Shown: positions 1-11,429, numbered from the stretch's first letter. The stretch: 64,000 bases of DNA from Porpolomopsis calyptriformis (GCA_951640195.1 OX621169.1:186001-250000), one strand, 5' to 3'. Numbers and translations: made by a program. The notes: a model not told the origin generated them from the letters alone.

Positions 1-38
1 AACAACCTCAACTCCTAACAGCATCTCTGTTCACAGTC

Positions 39-3000
39 ATGGATATCCGATGGGGATTCAACAATGTCAGGATCAAAGAGGGCGACGAATGGAAAGCTGC
101 TTTCATCACTGAAGCAGGCGCCTTCGAACCCACCATTATGTTCTTTGGTTTACAAAACTCCCCAGCCACCTTTCAACAGATGATCGACACAAGATTCAAA
201 GAAGTCCTAGACTCTGGAAATGTTTTTATCTATATTGACAACGTGCTTGTTTGTAGAGATGATTTACAAGAATTGCAATACTGGACCTTCAAAACCCTAG
301 ATATCATGAAGAAACATGGACTCTCATGCAAACCCATCAAATGCCAGTTTGAGAAGGAAGAAGTCATCTATCTTGGAGTTGTTCTATCCAAAGGACGAAT
401 TACCACCAATCCAAAGAAGGTCAATGCTATCATGTCTTGGCCTATCCCTGAAATGGTGAAACAACTCCAATCCTTCTTGGGCAGTGTGAACTTTTAGTAA
501 AGATACATCAAAGGTTTCTCCAAGGTTGCTACCCCTCTCTATGAACTCTTGCACAATGAAACTGTGTGGGAATGGACTCCTTGAAGACAAGAAGCCTTTG
601 ACAACATCAAATCCCTCTTGATGAATGCACCCATCCTTCATATTCCTGATCACGATCTCCCTTATTGCTTGGAAACTGATGCTTCTATTGTTGGAATCGC
701 AGGAATACTCTCTCAACTCCATGATGGACACTGGAAACCTGTTGGCTATTATTCGAGATCTACCTCCCCCACCGAAAAGAACTACCCCACTCACGATCTG
801 GAGCTCCTGGCGATTATTGACTCCTTTAAGCAATGGCGCCATCTCCTTGAAGGAGTGAGACATGATATCCTTATCAGGACGGACAGTCTGGCCTTGCAAT
901 ATTTCTCCAAGAATCTTTGTTTGTCCAATCGCCAGACCCATTGGTCTGAATATCTGTCCAGATTTGGTAATACGACCCCTTGGTCCTCTGAGGTCCAGAG
1001 GACATGTTCCATATATCTATGTGATCCCCCAGACATCCACTACACTGCTACGATGTCCCCAACTATGCGATTCAGCTTCCTGTCTAGCGATTCATCTCCA
1101 AATTCTCCAAATTTCTGCGAATTTCTTCGAATTCTCTGATCCTTTGATTCGTGATCGCAGCTCATATCAAAGGATGCATCTGATAGCCAGATGTCCATTG
1201 TGTAGATCTTCATCGTTTCCATTGACCCTTTCACTGGTGGCTTCATTCAGAAGTCTCATCCCTTTACTATATAGCATATAAAGGGATCCTTGTTTTCACA
1301 GATATATTTACTTGTAGATATGTTTGTATCATAGAGAAGGAAGATAGATTCCATCATCCCACGTCTAGTCCTTCATGTTTGAGCCTCTTTGACCACCTCT
1401 AGCACTCTAGAGAGTGCTCCAATTTTCCAATTTCTTCTATTTCTTTGATTTTTATGATTTCTTTGATAGCTCCTTTCTATTGTGCCTCCCACCATCTCTC
1501 AGGGCAGAACCCAGAGCTCAGACAGCTCCACATCGCATCATCAGGTTCAAAATTGAGTATGTTCCAGGGAGGAAGAACAAAGCCGACAGTCTGTCCAGGC
1601 GCCCAGATTACTTGCCTAGCATCGAAGCCGATGTGGAGAACGAAGTTCTGATAGCGCATGACTGATGGATCAATTCGATCATCAAGTTGTCAAATTCAAG
1701 TCTTCTTTCTAGATTACGTTTCAAAATTCCACTCCCATAGAAGATCCAAGATAAACTTGAGGATGCCTCACTTGCTTGGACCCAAGCAGATAGGCTCGTA
1801 CGTGATGTTGAAGGTCGAATAGTGGTGCCGGAGGAAGTATCTTTGCGCACAGACATTATATGACTGTCCCACGCCTACCCCCATGCTAGCCACCCTGGTA
1901 TTGAGAAGATGAAGGAACTCGTACTTCATAACTTTATTTGGGATGGTGCCCCACAAGACATCACCAACTACATCTGATCCTGTCCAGCTTGTCAACAAAA
2001 CAAGAATTTCCCTTTGAAACCATCAGGATTACTCCAACCCATACCCCCTTCCACAGAACCATAGAAAGAGATCACCGTCAATCTTATCGTTGAACTCCCC
2101 AAATCACAAGGCTATGATGCTGTAATGGTTGTCGTCGATCGTTTCACTAAATGAGCCCATTTCATTCCAACAACCTCCAATCTCTCATCAGAAGGTGCTG
2201 TGAAACTCTTTCGGAATCACATCTGGAAACATCATGGGTGGCCCCAAAAGGTTATATCCAATTGTGGAGTACAATTCGCATCGAAATTCACAGAAGCTCT
2301 CAACGACTCCTTAGGAATCATCTCTGGTCTCTCCACTGCATACCATCCTCAAACAGATGGTCAAACGGAATGTACTAACCAAGAACTTGAGGTTTACCTA
2401 CGCTTCTATACCAACTTCATGCAGGACAACTGGTCAGAATGGCTTGCTTCTGTGGAATTTGCCTACAACAATCAACAATACTCCGCTACTTCACAATCAC
2501 CATTCTATATGGAATATAGATGTCATCCCCACCTCCCCACAACTATTCCAGATCAAAGCAACATGCCTGCAGCCAATACCTTCCATAAATGACTTACACG
2601 TGCACAGCAAAACACCGAACGATCCTTACTGAAGACAACGGAATCGATGAAGAAATATGCTAATCGCAAATGGAAACTCTCACCCTCTTATAAAGAAGGA
2701 GATCTAGTCTGGTTGGACACCAAGAATATCAAGATGACACGACCCTCGAAGAAGCTTGACAATTGATGGACCGGACCATTCAAGGTCTTGAAGAAGATAT
2801 CGGACCTTGCTTATCTAATCGACATCCCCGGAACATGGAGACTACACCCAGTCTTTCACGTTTCACTCCTGAGACCTAACGTCGGAAATAAATTACTCCA
2901 TCCTGATGTCATCGACACATCATGGCCTCCTCCTGATCTGATCAAAAATGAAGAGGAATATGAAGTTGAATCCATATTGCAACACTCTAGAGCTAAATGA

Positions 3001-3132
3001 TGACAAAAATATTTGGTCAAATGGAAAGGCTATCCGATCGAAGAAGCCACTTGGGAAGATCGATTGAACATTTTACGACACGCCAAGGAAATTGTGAAGA
3101 CATATGAAGACTCAATTCAAATGGCGACTTGA
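39..3132 (+). pseudogene. Family A pol remnant: RT, RNase H, integrase, chromodomain
   Basis: RT palm is clear (FFGLQNSPATFQ near 140-175), but the YIDD catalytic box reads YIDN (AAC at 240-242). RNase H starts about 615 (ETDASIVGIAGILS), is cut by the S LTR after SRFG, and resumes with KIEYVPGRKNKADSLSRRP near 1550. Integrase follows from about 1760: His-His-Cys-Cys zinc region (HPGIEKMKEL, CPACQQNK), then the D-D-E core. The first Asp is Asn (2080-2082), the second is also Asn (ISNCG), and the Glu is present (QTECTNQ). GPF/Y-like and chromodomain (KYLVKWKGYPIEEATWED, about 3010-3065) end at a TGA near 3130. Stops at about 495, 583, 2592 and 2764 fall where copy B has Trp, Arg, Arg or Gln. 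After allowing for 577 inserted bases the frame is continuous. The product would have been the replication enzymes of the element; it cannot work now. Confidence 0.9.
968..1540 (+). repeat. Solo LTR, S family (copy 1)
   Basis: 573 bp, matching copies at 23621-24184, 36445-37017 and 50751-51314 (minus). Ends are TAATACGACC (decayed TGATACGACC) and CATCGCATCA. It splits the RNase H codon run of family A. The target duplication is no longer exact (ttggt / tcagg), but 577 inserted bases restore the host frame. An internal TATA-like run lies at about 1268-1282. Confidence 0.9.
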
Positions 3133-3293
3133 TTCTATTCATTCATTTGTCATCATATCGTCTGCCAAGAATTGACCTCTATTTTTAGAATCACTCCTTA
3201 TATACTGCGAAGACATCTCCACTTTCCTCCATGACTCAAAACTTTGTTGCAATCATCAAGACCACTCAGCCAAAACATCGCAACAATCTCATC

Positions 3294-4031
3294 ATGCCCG
3301 CTACACAATCCACACAATCCCCCTCCCCTCAAGTCGCCATCCGATGTGCTGGATGAATTCCCTTGTCCGCTATCCGTTCCCCAACCCCTGGTCCCTCCAC
3401 CATTGCTTCCTCCTCCTGACAACTACGTCGACAGGCCCGTTCTCGTGCAGAAGACTTCTTCATAGGATGAACTCCTCCTCCTGAGGATCCTGCTGTCACT
3501 GTCTCGCATCTCACGGTCCATAGCAACAGTGTCAGCAACTGGAATCGAGAACTTTGAGAAGAGCGTGAGGCCCTGTGAGCCGAGATCAAATCATTGCGAA
3601 AAAGTGTCAGATTTTGGAAGGACCATTGGGATAGAAGTGAGCTCAAGTTTTGGGAGCTCCAACAGGAAAAGAAGCAAACATGGGTAAATTGTTACGACGT
3701 TACCACTCGCGCCATCATTGTTAAGCTTGTGGAAGAAAGTCGTCAATCTGAATGACTCACTAGGGAGGATTTCCTTCAAGCCCAATGAGATCTCACAACG
3801 ATGGAGACATTAATTGAGTACGGAAAATTGGTCGAATACCCAATCAACCTCAAGTTGGAATACCTGGACAACGATGACGATGTCACAACAGTCTAAGCCC
3901 CTTCCCCCATTGAAGCGGCTTTGGAAGCCAACCCCATTGCTTCCCTCTCAGTAGTCATTGAGGCCCCCGCCACTGAGGAAATCCAGACCCAGGCCTCAGA
4001 AGATGAAACGACTGACACCGCCCAGACTTGA
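3294..4031 (+). pseudogene. Accessory ORF downstream of pol, family A copy 1
   Basis: Between the pol stop and the 3' LTR lies a second coding frame of 245 codons, from MPATQSTQSPSPQVAI to DTAQT. Copy B has the same frame (36328-37651, minus), so it is a real part of the family and not chance. The N-terminal third is rich in Pro and Ser. The middle is charged and heptad-like (NSVSNWNREL, REALxAEIKSLRKS, RFWKDHWDRSELKFWELQQ), suggesting a coiled coil. The C-terminal third is acidic. There is no retroviral env signature, no membrane span and no signal peptide. Several TGA codons interrupt it, at places where copy B has Arg or Gln codons or shares the same lesion. I do not recognise the function. 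Third-ORF proteins of this kind in other LTR elements are poorly understood. Confidence 0.7.
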
Positions 4032-4066
4032 AATTCGGGATGAATTTCCCTTAGAGCCGAGGTGTA

Positions 4067-4467
4067 TGTCACAGTTGTAATTTTCTTTTCTTTCCTTTGT
4101 CTTATCGTATGCAAACCTGTATCTTATCTTGGGAATCCCCACATTCTTTCATTGGGATTCCCCATTGCCTTTCTCTGGGATTCCCCACTACTTTACCTAT
4201 ATGCGGACATACTTCATTTCCATCTTTGTTTCAACCCCTTATGATTTGTCATCAATCATGATGACTCATCCCTTATCTCTTACACATGTTATGTCACACT
4301 GACTCACACAGATAAGTAGTCAGTATATAAAGAGTACCTTTGTACATATCAGACCTTAAGTCTGATTCCTCGTTAGCTACTTATAACAAGGACTTGGAAC
4401 CATACCCTATATCTCTTGGGATAGAACATCTGAAGTAAAACGCATTCCGAACAACCGGTTTATAACA
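4067..4467 (+). repeat. 3' LTR of family A (401 bp)
   Basis: Starts TGTCACAGTT, ends GGTTTATAACA. It matches the two 400-bp LTRs of copy B in reverse orientation. It contains a TATA-like TATATAAAGAG near 4325 followed by the segment AAGTCTGATTCC, which in this family is complementary to the primer site next to the 5' LTR. Confidence 0.9.
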
Positions 4468-4528
4468 AAAATGCTTTGTTGTGAACAACAACACAACTGC
4501 AAATGGCAGTTACACCATGGGACCCTGG

Positions 4529-4739
4529 TGTAAGGGTTTTGGTTCTTGCCTTGCTCAAGACCAGACTGAATACGACCAATATCTATTGGGTGCAGTATCT
4601 CTGGTATAAGCGGTGGCAAAGGGTTAAAACATACTGTAAATAGTGGTAAATACAGCCTCTATACCACTCTGAGGTGCCAAACACCTATCAATACTGATCA
4701 CCTACCTCTGTAGGCTCTGTAACAGCTATATCTGTTACA
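4529..4739 (+). repeat. Solo LTR, C family (211 bp)
   Basis: Starts TGTAAGGG, ends CTGTTACA, flanked by a perfect 5-bp duplication CCTGG (4524-4528 and 4740-4744). A second copy, reversed, lies at 24796-25006 with its own perfect duplication. No internal region of this family is present. Confidence 0.92.
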
Positions 4740-4744
4740 CCTGG

Positions 4745-5858
4745 GTAGCACTTATGAAATCCAATTAGGCCTATTTTGATATGATGGGAAATATGCTTAA
4801 TAGCTTACCTCTAAGTGGAAGTCTATAGAATGCTTGCTATTTCACCAAGCTTAACATTTGTTAGATTTCAACAATCACTGTGTTTCAGGGTTTTGTAGTA
4901 GGTACTGTGTAAGATAATGTGATGTTGAGTGATTGAGTGTAGATAATAAGAATTTGAGGTCACCTGAATATTCATTTAGAGAGAATGACTGAGATTATCT
5001 CTTTGATCTCAAATTGCCTATGCTCTGCCTGCCTAAACCTTCCCTCAACTACCTGCACCTACATCACCTGTAGTTGCCTGCATGCATCCACTCATTTAGC
5101 CTTATACGAGGTATTTTCATTATCCCTTACTTGGCATATACTGATTACCTCCATGTATTCTGACACAGTCTCTATACATCGCAATTTACCTCTGTGCATC
5201 AAGCCAAAGGGCTGGAGGACTTAGTGTCTAAGTCTGTTATCTATCCCTATGTCTGGAGTGAACAGTGACCCCAAGGCTGGAAGTAAGGGTTGGAAACAGG
5301 TATTTACATCTATGATGAGATTTCAGTTATCAGCTAATCTACTTCCTACAGTAATTACCACAAAGAAAAAGACTAGTGCACATGCAACAATTGCATACAA
5401 GCACATGGACCATAAGGATAGTAACTGCCAGCCTATACATATCAAAGGCATTGTGAGAAGCAAGAATATGCATTAGCAGCACAGTCTGCTAAATAACCTT
5501 ATACACCAGTACTACCTTATGAAGAAATAACTGCATTCAAGAAATTTCAGCCAGATCATGGGATTCCCCATTGTACTATCTTTTCATCTACCTGTCATGA
5601 AATTAGTGTTCACTCTCTTAAATTTCCATTCATTTCCTCTTTTGCTGCTGTCATTTTTTGCATGAAGTGCTATCTTTATTAGTAGCAGAAACTATTTATA
5701 CAGGAAAGGAGAGTTTATATCCAATTAACTATCTAAGTTAATCTGTCTTTGCTATCTCCTGTACTATACTGTCCTGCAAGAACTCCATAAAACTGGAGAC
5801 TACCTAACCATCTAATGTGGCTAACTTATTTCCCTAATAGATTGCCCTATTAGTGTCC
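4745..5858. other. AT-rich stretch without a recognisable gene
   Basis: Between the C solo LTR and the hAT element I see only short, low-complexity reading frames on both strands, with no motif, splice pattern or LTR end. It is probably old decayed sequence. The right end (5859-5866, ctaccaga) is the target site of the hAT element. Confidence 0.5.
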
Positions 5859-5866
5859 CTACCAGA

Positions 5867-5883
5867 CAGCGTTGGATGAACCA
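5867..5883 (+). repeat. hAT left terminal inverted repeat
   Basis: CAGCGTTGGATGAACCA; the first 12 bases are identical to the inverted right end. Confidence 0.93.
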
Positions 5884-6050
5884 GGGGATAGCCACGCGGT
5901 TCACCACAAAGCCATGAAAACATGGCGCACCATGGCCACAGGTGGTCGTGGTGGTTACCTTATGTAGATCAAGCGTAGTCTATGTTAATGAAAAGGAATA
6001 GGTGGCCGTCGGCCCCTCTAAGATACACACAAAATACACCGGAAGGTTGC

Positions 6051-9036
6051 CTACACAGCTGCTTCCATCATTCCATCCACCACTTGAGTCAAATCTGCTG
6101 CATTTTCAGCATCCAAATCAACAAGTTGGTGCAACTCCAACTCATCTCTGAGGCCTCGTATCCCATGGGCCTGTGTAACACCTTTCCAGTACGTGTTTTG
6201 AAGGTCAAATAGGCACCTGATCTTGATCTTCCTGTTGCAGAAACTGACTCCATCATCTTGGTCATCCTCGGTAGCGCTCTCGATGAGCCTGTCAACTATG
6301 GACTGAAAATTTCCATCCACTCCAAGATTGTTAGTGGAGTTGTCATCGGAGCTTTGAGGTTGAGCAGTAGGATTGACAAGTGTTGGCTGGGGAGGTTGGG
6401 GAGCAGTTGATGTCATATGAGAGGGAATATTGCGGGATAGCCGGGTTTTCACAGCACCAGTGCGCAGGTGTTCATCACGCAAGTGCATACGTAGTTCAGC
6501 AAGATCTGTCATAGCTTGGGCATGTAGGCATGAGCGAAGCTGAGTAAGTGTGAGGCCAAACATGCTGAAGAGGTGCTCGCATGATGCAGAATTGGAGCAA
6601 ATGGTAAGGAGCCGCCGTGCCAACTTTTGCATTGGTGATCCCTCTGTTTGCCCAAATTTCAAGCCATCATACATCTCAAGAGGGTCAGGGCGCACACCCT
6701 GGAGGTACACACATTAACTGAGATAGAGTAAATCCAAGTTGAGACGTACCCGGGCTTGTGCATCAGAATGAATCCCTGCAACCCATGAACCAAAACATTC
6801 ATAGTCTCCTTTATCCTCCAAGTAGTCTCGCATTTCTCTAAAAAAGCTATCAGGCACAACAGTGTTGTAAAATCGCTTCCAAAGATGGCAGAGCAAAGTG
6901 TAGACGTTCGCATGATTGAGTCCTGATGACCGAGCAAAGGGTGTAAGCTTATAGAGAGGATTTAAAATCACCGCCGCAATAAAAGCATCCTGGTCACTTT
7001 TAGCCCACCGCTTCTCAATACTGTCTAGGACTGCCCGTATAAGGCTATCATCCTCTCCCTCCTCGGCTTTGAGTTGACAGTAATCAGAGTATAGTGAACC
7101 TAACACAATGAGAACCTGGTCAAGGCCGCAGTGTGCTGATTGAGTTATACATGCCGCATACGCAAGTGGTTCAAGGTGCTTCTTGACTCTATCATATGAA
7201 TGAGTGGATTTTAAAACTGAATCATAAATGAGAGTACCTTGCAAGTGAATGCCAGAATGAAGCATCCTTAATAATGGTAACCATGCTCCTTGCCTTCTCG
7301 CGTGCCTTTGCTGGTCCAGAAACAACCCACTTCACATCAGCTGGGAGCTCCTCATCTGTTTCAACTATCTGCTCCAGAATTCGTCGCAACTCAAGCAAGC
7401 GTTGATAGGCAAGGAAATGAGCTGTCCATCGTGTGAGAACAGCTCGAATTACACTTACCGCCTCTTTGGGTGATTGAGGGTTTGCAGATTGCAATGCAGC
7501 TTGGATCTCTCGCATGATACCCAATAGCTGTGTTTTACTTTGGAGCCATGTTATAAGGTCGTTGGCTTTCTCAGCATGCTTCAAGATCTCAGAATTGTTG
7601 TTAAAATAGTCGCCAATGATGAGATTGATCTTGACAAGTATATCAGTTGTTGCTCTCGGATATTATTATACAAATTCACCTGGTGTGCATAACAGTCTGG
7701 TGTCACTAGTGAAGGATCATCCTTCTGTGCAAGCACTCTACCTTTGCGCGATTCTCCTGATGCATCTGATGTGATCGCAACAACAGTAGCACCCCAGTCA
7801 TCTTCAAGGTGTTTCTTTACATTGCGAATGTGCTTGAGTAGTTCATTGGCTGTTTTACGTTCCACCGAAGTGTCGATAACACGCACAGTATGTACCTATG
7901 TGCGACAGCATGAGAAAATTTAAACTTTCAGATAATAGATAGAACTTACCTCTCGCCAACTTGTAGTAATCATGAATGCAATATAATGATGAGTATTGAC
8001 CCCAGACCAACCATCACATTGCAGCGTAACCTCTAGACCTTGAGTGCATTCCATAGCAGATTTGCGGTACTTTTGAACCTCAGCAGGGACCCAATTGTTC
8101 GCAAGGCTTTTCCGACCAATTACACGAGCACCAGGTATGAACTCAGCACAGAATGCATGCCATTCTGGACTGTCAACCCATAAAAAAGGGAAACCACATG
8201 CTGCAGTAAGTCGTGCAACACGGCTAGCAAACCTCTCTTGGTGAGTATCTGACCAGACCGGCAGTTCAGATTGGCTATTGTGAAACCCAAGTACAGACGA
8301 TGATCGAGAGAGACGTGCACGTTTAGCAGGGTGGGGTGGAGCTGAGATATCAGAGATTACTGGACTTGGTGAAGGCCGGTGGCTGATAAATGGCAATGGA
8401 AATGTTGAATTTGGCATACTGCCTGGTGTGGGATATAGTGGAGATAATTGATAGTCTGTGTTGAAATGAGATAGAGCCAAGGGTGCCGCAGTTAAAGGCT
8501 GGCTCGGAGTCAGGAATGGAGGAGGTTGTGTGAAAAGAAAGGGCAACGGGGTAATTAGAGATGGGTTAGTCAGATAATGCCTATATTGTTGTGATAACCG
8601 ACTTGGGCTTGCCAGTAAGCCTATTCTGATGCTTTCATCTTGTGCACAATGCTTTATATCTTCTGGCTGGTAGTGACACCTTTTACGCAAGTGTCGCAAA
8701 AGTGTTTCTTTTCGGCCTTGGATCCATAAAGCTTGTAGACTGTTGAGATCGTGTGCCCATACTTATCAACTTATTAATAAAACCAAGTCTTAACGATAAT
8801 ATTTATTACTCACAACAATCGCTAAGCTCTGCCTCAGTGCGTAGTTGTTGTCAACGTCCTTCTTGAAGGTCCTGTGTATCTTTTGCAATTGCACTTGCCA
8901 TGTGAGCATCCCAGCATCTTTTACAAAAAAGCTTGGGTCGATCTTTTGTTTCTGGCTTAGAGTAGGCTTGGGGATCTTTTGCAGACAGGAGCGGATGTTC
9001 ATGAAAGAGTTGTCGGTACCAAGATTGGGTAGCCAT
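6051..9036 (-). pseudogene. hAT transposase, six exons, one in-frame TGA
   Basis: Splicing with GT-AG introns gives exons 9036-8814, 8761-7950, 7895-7680, 7629-7238, 7188-6750 and 6698-6051. These add up to 2730 bases (910 codons including stop) with all phases closing. Exon 1 and the start of exon 2 hold a BED-type zinc finger (CKRC, then LLRHLRKRCHY). A Pro/Ser-rich linker follows. The RNase H-like core shows the first Asp in LQCDGWSG, the second in AITSDASGES, and the motif DCYAHQINL after splicing. The C-terminal dimerisation region holds the last acidic residue (CSNSASCEHLFSMFG). The gene would catalyse cut-and-paste transposition in the nucleus. The one defect I see is TGA at 8851-8853, codon 62, which may be a recent CGA to TGA change. 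The element could be revived only if that codon is read through or is absent in other copies. Confidence 0.88.
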
Positions 9037-9242
9037 AGCCGGCAGAAATGTCTAGGCTTGTAATTGATTGATTTGAATCCAAGATTATATACATAAAGCC
9101 TCAAGGATAATCGGCCATGCTGCAGGCACATGGTTATAAATGCATTCTCAAATGAGGACAATCGCCACGACCACTTCATGGTTGTGTGGTTTCCATGTGG
9201 TGATCCACGTGGGTGTGGTTAATGGCAGACCATTTATAGACA

Positions 9243-9259
9243 TGGTGCATCCAACGCTG
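9243..9259 (-). repeat. hAT right terminal inverted repeat
   Basis: Read on the minus strand: CAGCGTTGGATGCACCA. It differs from the left repeat at position 13 only. Confidence 0.93.
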
Positions 9260-9267
9260 CTACCAGA

Positions 9268-9960
9268 GGCCTACAACTCAGCAGCCTTCCCCTCCACAAA
9301 ACTCATTGTGATCTTTCTCACTTTCTCACCCAACCAATCATTGGTGGGACTCTACAACAAACTAGGCAGAATCTCTTCTTCCTCAATCTTGACATTGACA
9401 TTGGTTAATAATACTAACAAGTCTTCAACTAAGAAGTAGGAATGAACAATTACAAAGAGAGTGAGAAAGTTGAGAGACTTACCACTATCATGGACATAAA
9501 TTTTCCTTCTCTATCTATGTTTGTCTTTGTAGTTTAGTTGGACTTCTCTTATCTTGCTGGGGATTCCCCAAAGTCTCTTTCCTTTGTTTCCTTATCTTAT
9601 CTACCTTATCATATCTTCCTTTCGCTTATCTACCTAAATCCCACTCACATACTCTTACAAAGGAACTACCCTTTGTACACATACCTACAAAGAAGTCCCT
9701 TTATTCACCTCCTCTATATATATCAAGTAGATAATCACTAAAAAGATCAGACACACCTTCCCCCAATAACACATCTTTCCTTCCTGCCCAATATATCAAG
9801 TCTTCAAAACCTTGATGCCCCTTCTCACTATCATCTGATTACTGAATCAATTCCTACATGTTCTGATACCCCTTGGATAAATGAGAGGAATCTCCCTTAA
9901 GATCCCTCATGCCTTCTACAGCAATAGTTTCCATCTTTATGCTAATGTTTTCCTAGATTT
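9268..9960. other. Intergenic sequence, nothing recognised
   Basis: AT-rich, rich in pyrimidine runs such as cttatctacctt. Short ORFs have no motif. It may include the 5' side of the DUF6698-like gene that becomes recognisable near 10 kb. Confidence 0.4.
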
Positions 9961-9969
9961 CTGATGCCA

Positions 9970-11038
9970 CAAGTAGTGCCCAAAGTGAGGATATTTACTC
10001 ACTTCATACTCATGGCATTCAATACATTATTCGCGAAAACTTTGACATCAGCACTTTTATGACTGCACTGGCACCTCATGGCCCAAGGTGCAACATGGGT
10101 TTAACCACATTCAAACAGCACATCTGCTGTATCCTCAACATGCCCTCACCACATTTGATGAGTCTCCACAGTAAGTGCAGATTCAAATTCATAATACCAG
10201 CTTTATACACTTGAATATGTTAGGGATTTTATGGCATCTATGAACGATGGCATATTTTCTGTAGGGTCAAAGGAGCTGTCCCATTTTCTTTATGACAACA
10301 GTATTCAGTATGACAAAGATGAATGAGAAATCAGCCTTTTACGTGGCCATATTCTTGTCCATGTACATATCTCACACTGACTTCAGATAGTTCTTTACTG
10401 ACAGATAACCATGAAGGTTTATTGGCATATATTTACCAGACCCAGCACTGCATCAAACGGTACCTCTAGCAAGGCAACCAAAGGATGCAAGGTGAAGATA
10501 CATTGTCTAAAGGCAGTAACCCCACACATGATTGCATACACAGCTGTAATGGTATGTTTGTAAATCAAATGTCTTATCATACAACTACTACTGATAATCA
10601 TTTTACTAGACTTGTTTTATGCTTAGTTCCATTGAGACCTGCAGCAAAACCAACAGGAGGTTCAACTTGGAGATATTCTACAAAATGATCTTGAAGCTTT
10701 TTGATCTGGTGCATAAGCTTAGTGAGGATTGGATTGAGGAGACACTTAAATGGTGGAATAAGTAAGTATATTCAACTAGTGCTTTGTTTACTGACATGCT
10801 GTACTAGTATTGGGTAATCATTATGGACCAGGAGACAAACCTGAAATGGAATCCAACCTTGAACATGACGACCTTGAATTAATGTGCAGGAGTATGCTTT
10901 TGTACTCAGAAGCCAAAGAGACTAGGGACCAAGATGGTAATGATATGGAAGACTTATATGCTGATAACCTACTCATGCAACATGACTCACAATCTGGATT
11001 CGAAAATGAAGCATACTATACTCAGGGAATACAGGAGG
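9970..11038 (+). pseudogene. DUF6698-like host gene, 5' part, interrupted by element I
   Basis: Four exon-like blocks read in order like the DUF6698 proteins of mushrooms: HFLYDNSIQYDKDE then ISLLRGHILVHV (10265-10365); YIFTRPSTA then LKAVTPHMIAYTAVM (about 10430-10550); SSIETCSKTNRRFNLEIFYK (about 10620-10690); EDWIEETLKWWNK, then after a GTAAGT..TAG intron (about 10762-10807) FGNHYGPGD (10690-10840). An acidic tail follows to 11038. GT-AG introns separate the blocks. The frame then hits the 5' LTR of element I, and the same frame resumes at 17653 (DYWNKNEQNNNEQNEG). At least one TGA lies inside (after DKDE). The role of DUF6698 is unknown. The family assignment is from memory of motifs, not a search. 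Confidence 0.5.
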
Positions 11039-11427
11039 TGTTACGATGAGCCTCTTTTTTGGTTATTATTTCCTTTCTGTGTGCCAGTTCTCTTTACTAT
11101 CATTTTCGATGCTGCGATTGTCACGCTGTCACAACGTGACCGTTACCTGACCGGTTGAGTCACAGTCACAAGTGTGATGTTTGTCACTCCTTCTTATCTT
11201 TCTTATCTTATCTTTTACACTTAATCATTGCTTACACAATCGTTCCATGGATTGATTACATAATCACATTTTCGGACTCAGCTAGGATAAATATAGGCAG
11301 CTCGGAATTGCTTGTACTTCTCTAGGTTGAACCACAACTTGGACTTGCCAACTTCCTTGTTTGTATCAGCTAAGACCCACATTGGACCTCCCAGAGTGAA
11401 GACCTGAGTCCTGCTTCGCACCTAACA
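11039..11427 (+). repeat. 5' LTR of element I, with promoter
   Basis: A TATA-like box gataaatata lies at 11286-11295. The segment aggttgaacca at 11324-11334, about 35 nt further on, is where the transcript should begin and is complementary to the primer site just after the LTR. Confidence 0.9.
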
Positions 11428-11429
11428 GC

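Larger units (their letters stand above)
1..4467 (+). mobile_element. Family A Gypsy chromovirus, 5' part outside the window
   Basis: The window opens inside reverse transcriptase. Reading on, it holds the rest of RT, RNase H, integrase and chromodomain, then a separate downstream ORF, then a 401-bp LTR ending TTATAACA at 4467. A second, complete copy of the family (copy B) lies on the minus strand at 35893-43350 and fixes the order and the ends. The RNase H segment is split by a 573-bp solo LTR of the S family (968-1540). The element is dead: RT and integrase have asparagine in place of catalytic aspartates, and many codons are nonsense. Confidence 0.9.
5867..9259 (-). mobile_element. Complete hAT-superfamily DNA transposon
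   Basis: The ends are inverted repeats: CAGCGTTGGATGAACCA at 5867-5883 and its inverse at 9243-9259, differing at one of 17 positions. An exact 8-bp duplication, ctaccaga, flanks it (5859-5866 and 9260-9267). 8-bp duplications and short TIRs are diagnostic of hAT. The 3393-bp body carries one transposase gene on the minus strand. Subterminal regions contain several short GTGG/CCAC repeats, likely transposase binding sites. Confidence 0.95.

Noticed and set aside
384..941. Long open frame antisense to family A pol (185 codons)
   Set aside because: It mirrors RNase H codons on the other strand, has no own motifs, and the same shadow recurs opposite copy B. It reflects codon bias of the sense frame.
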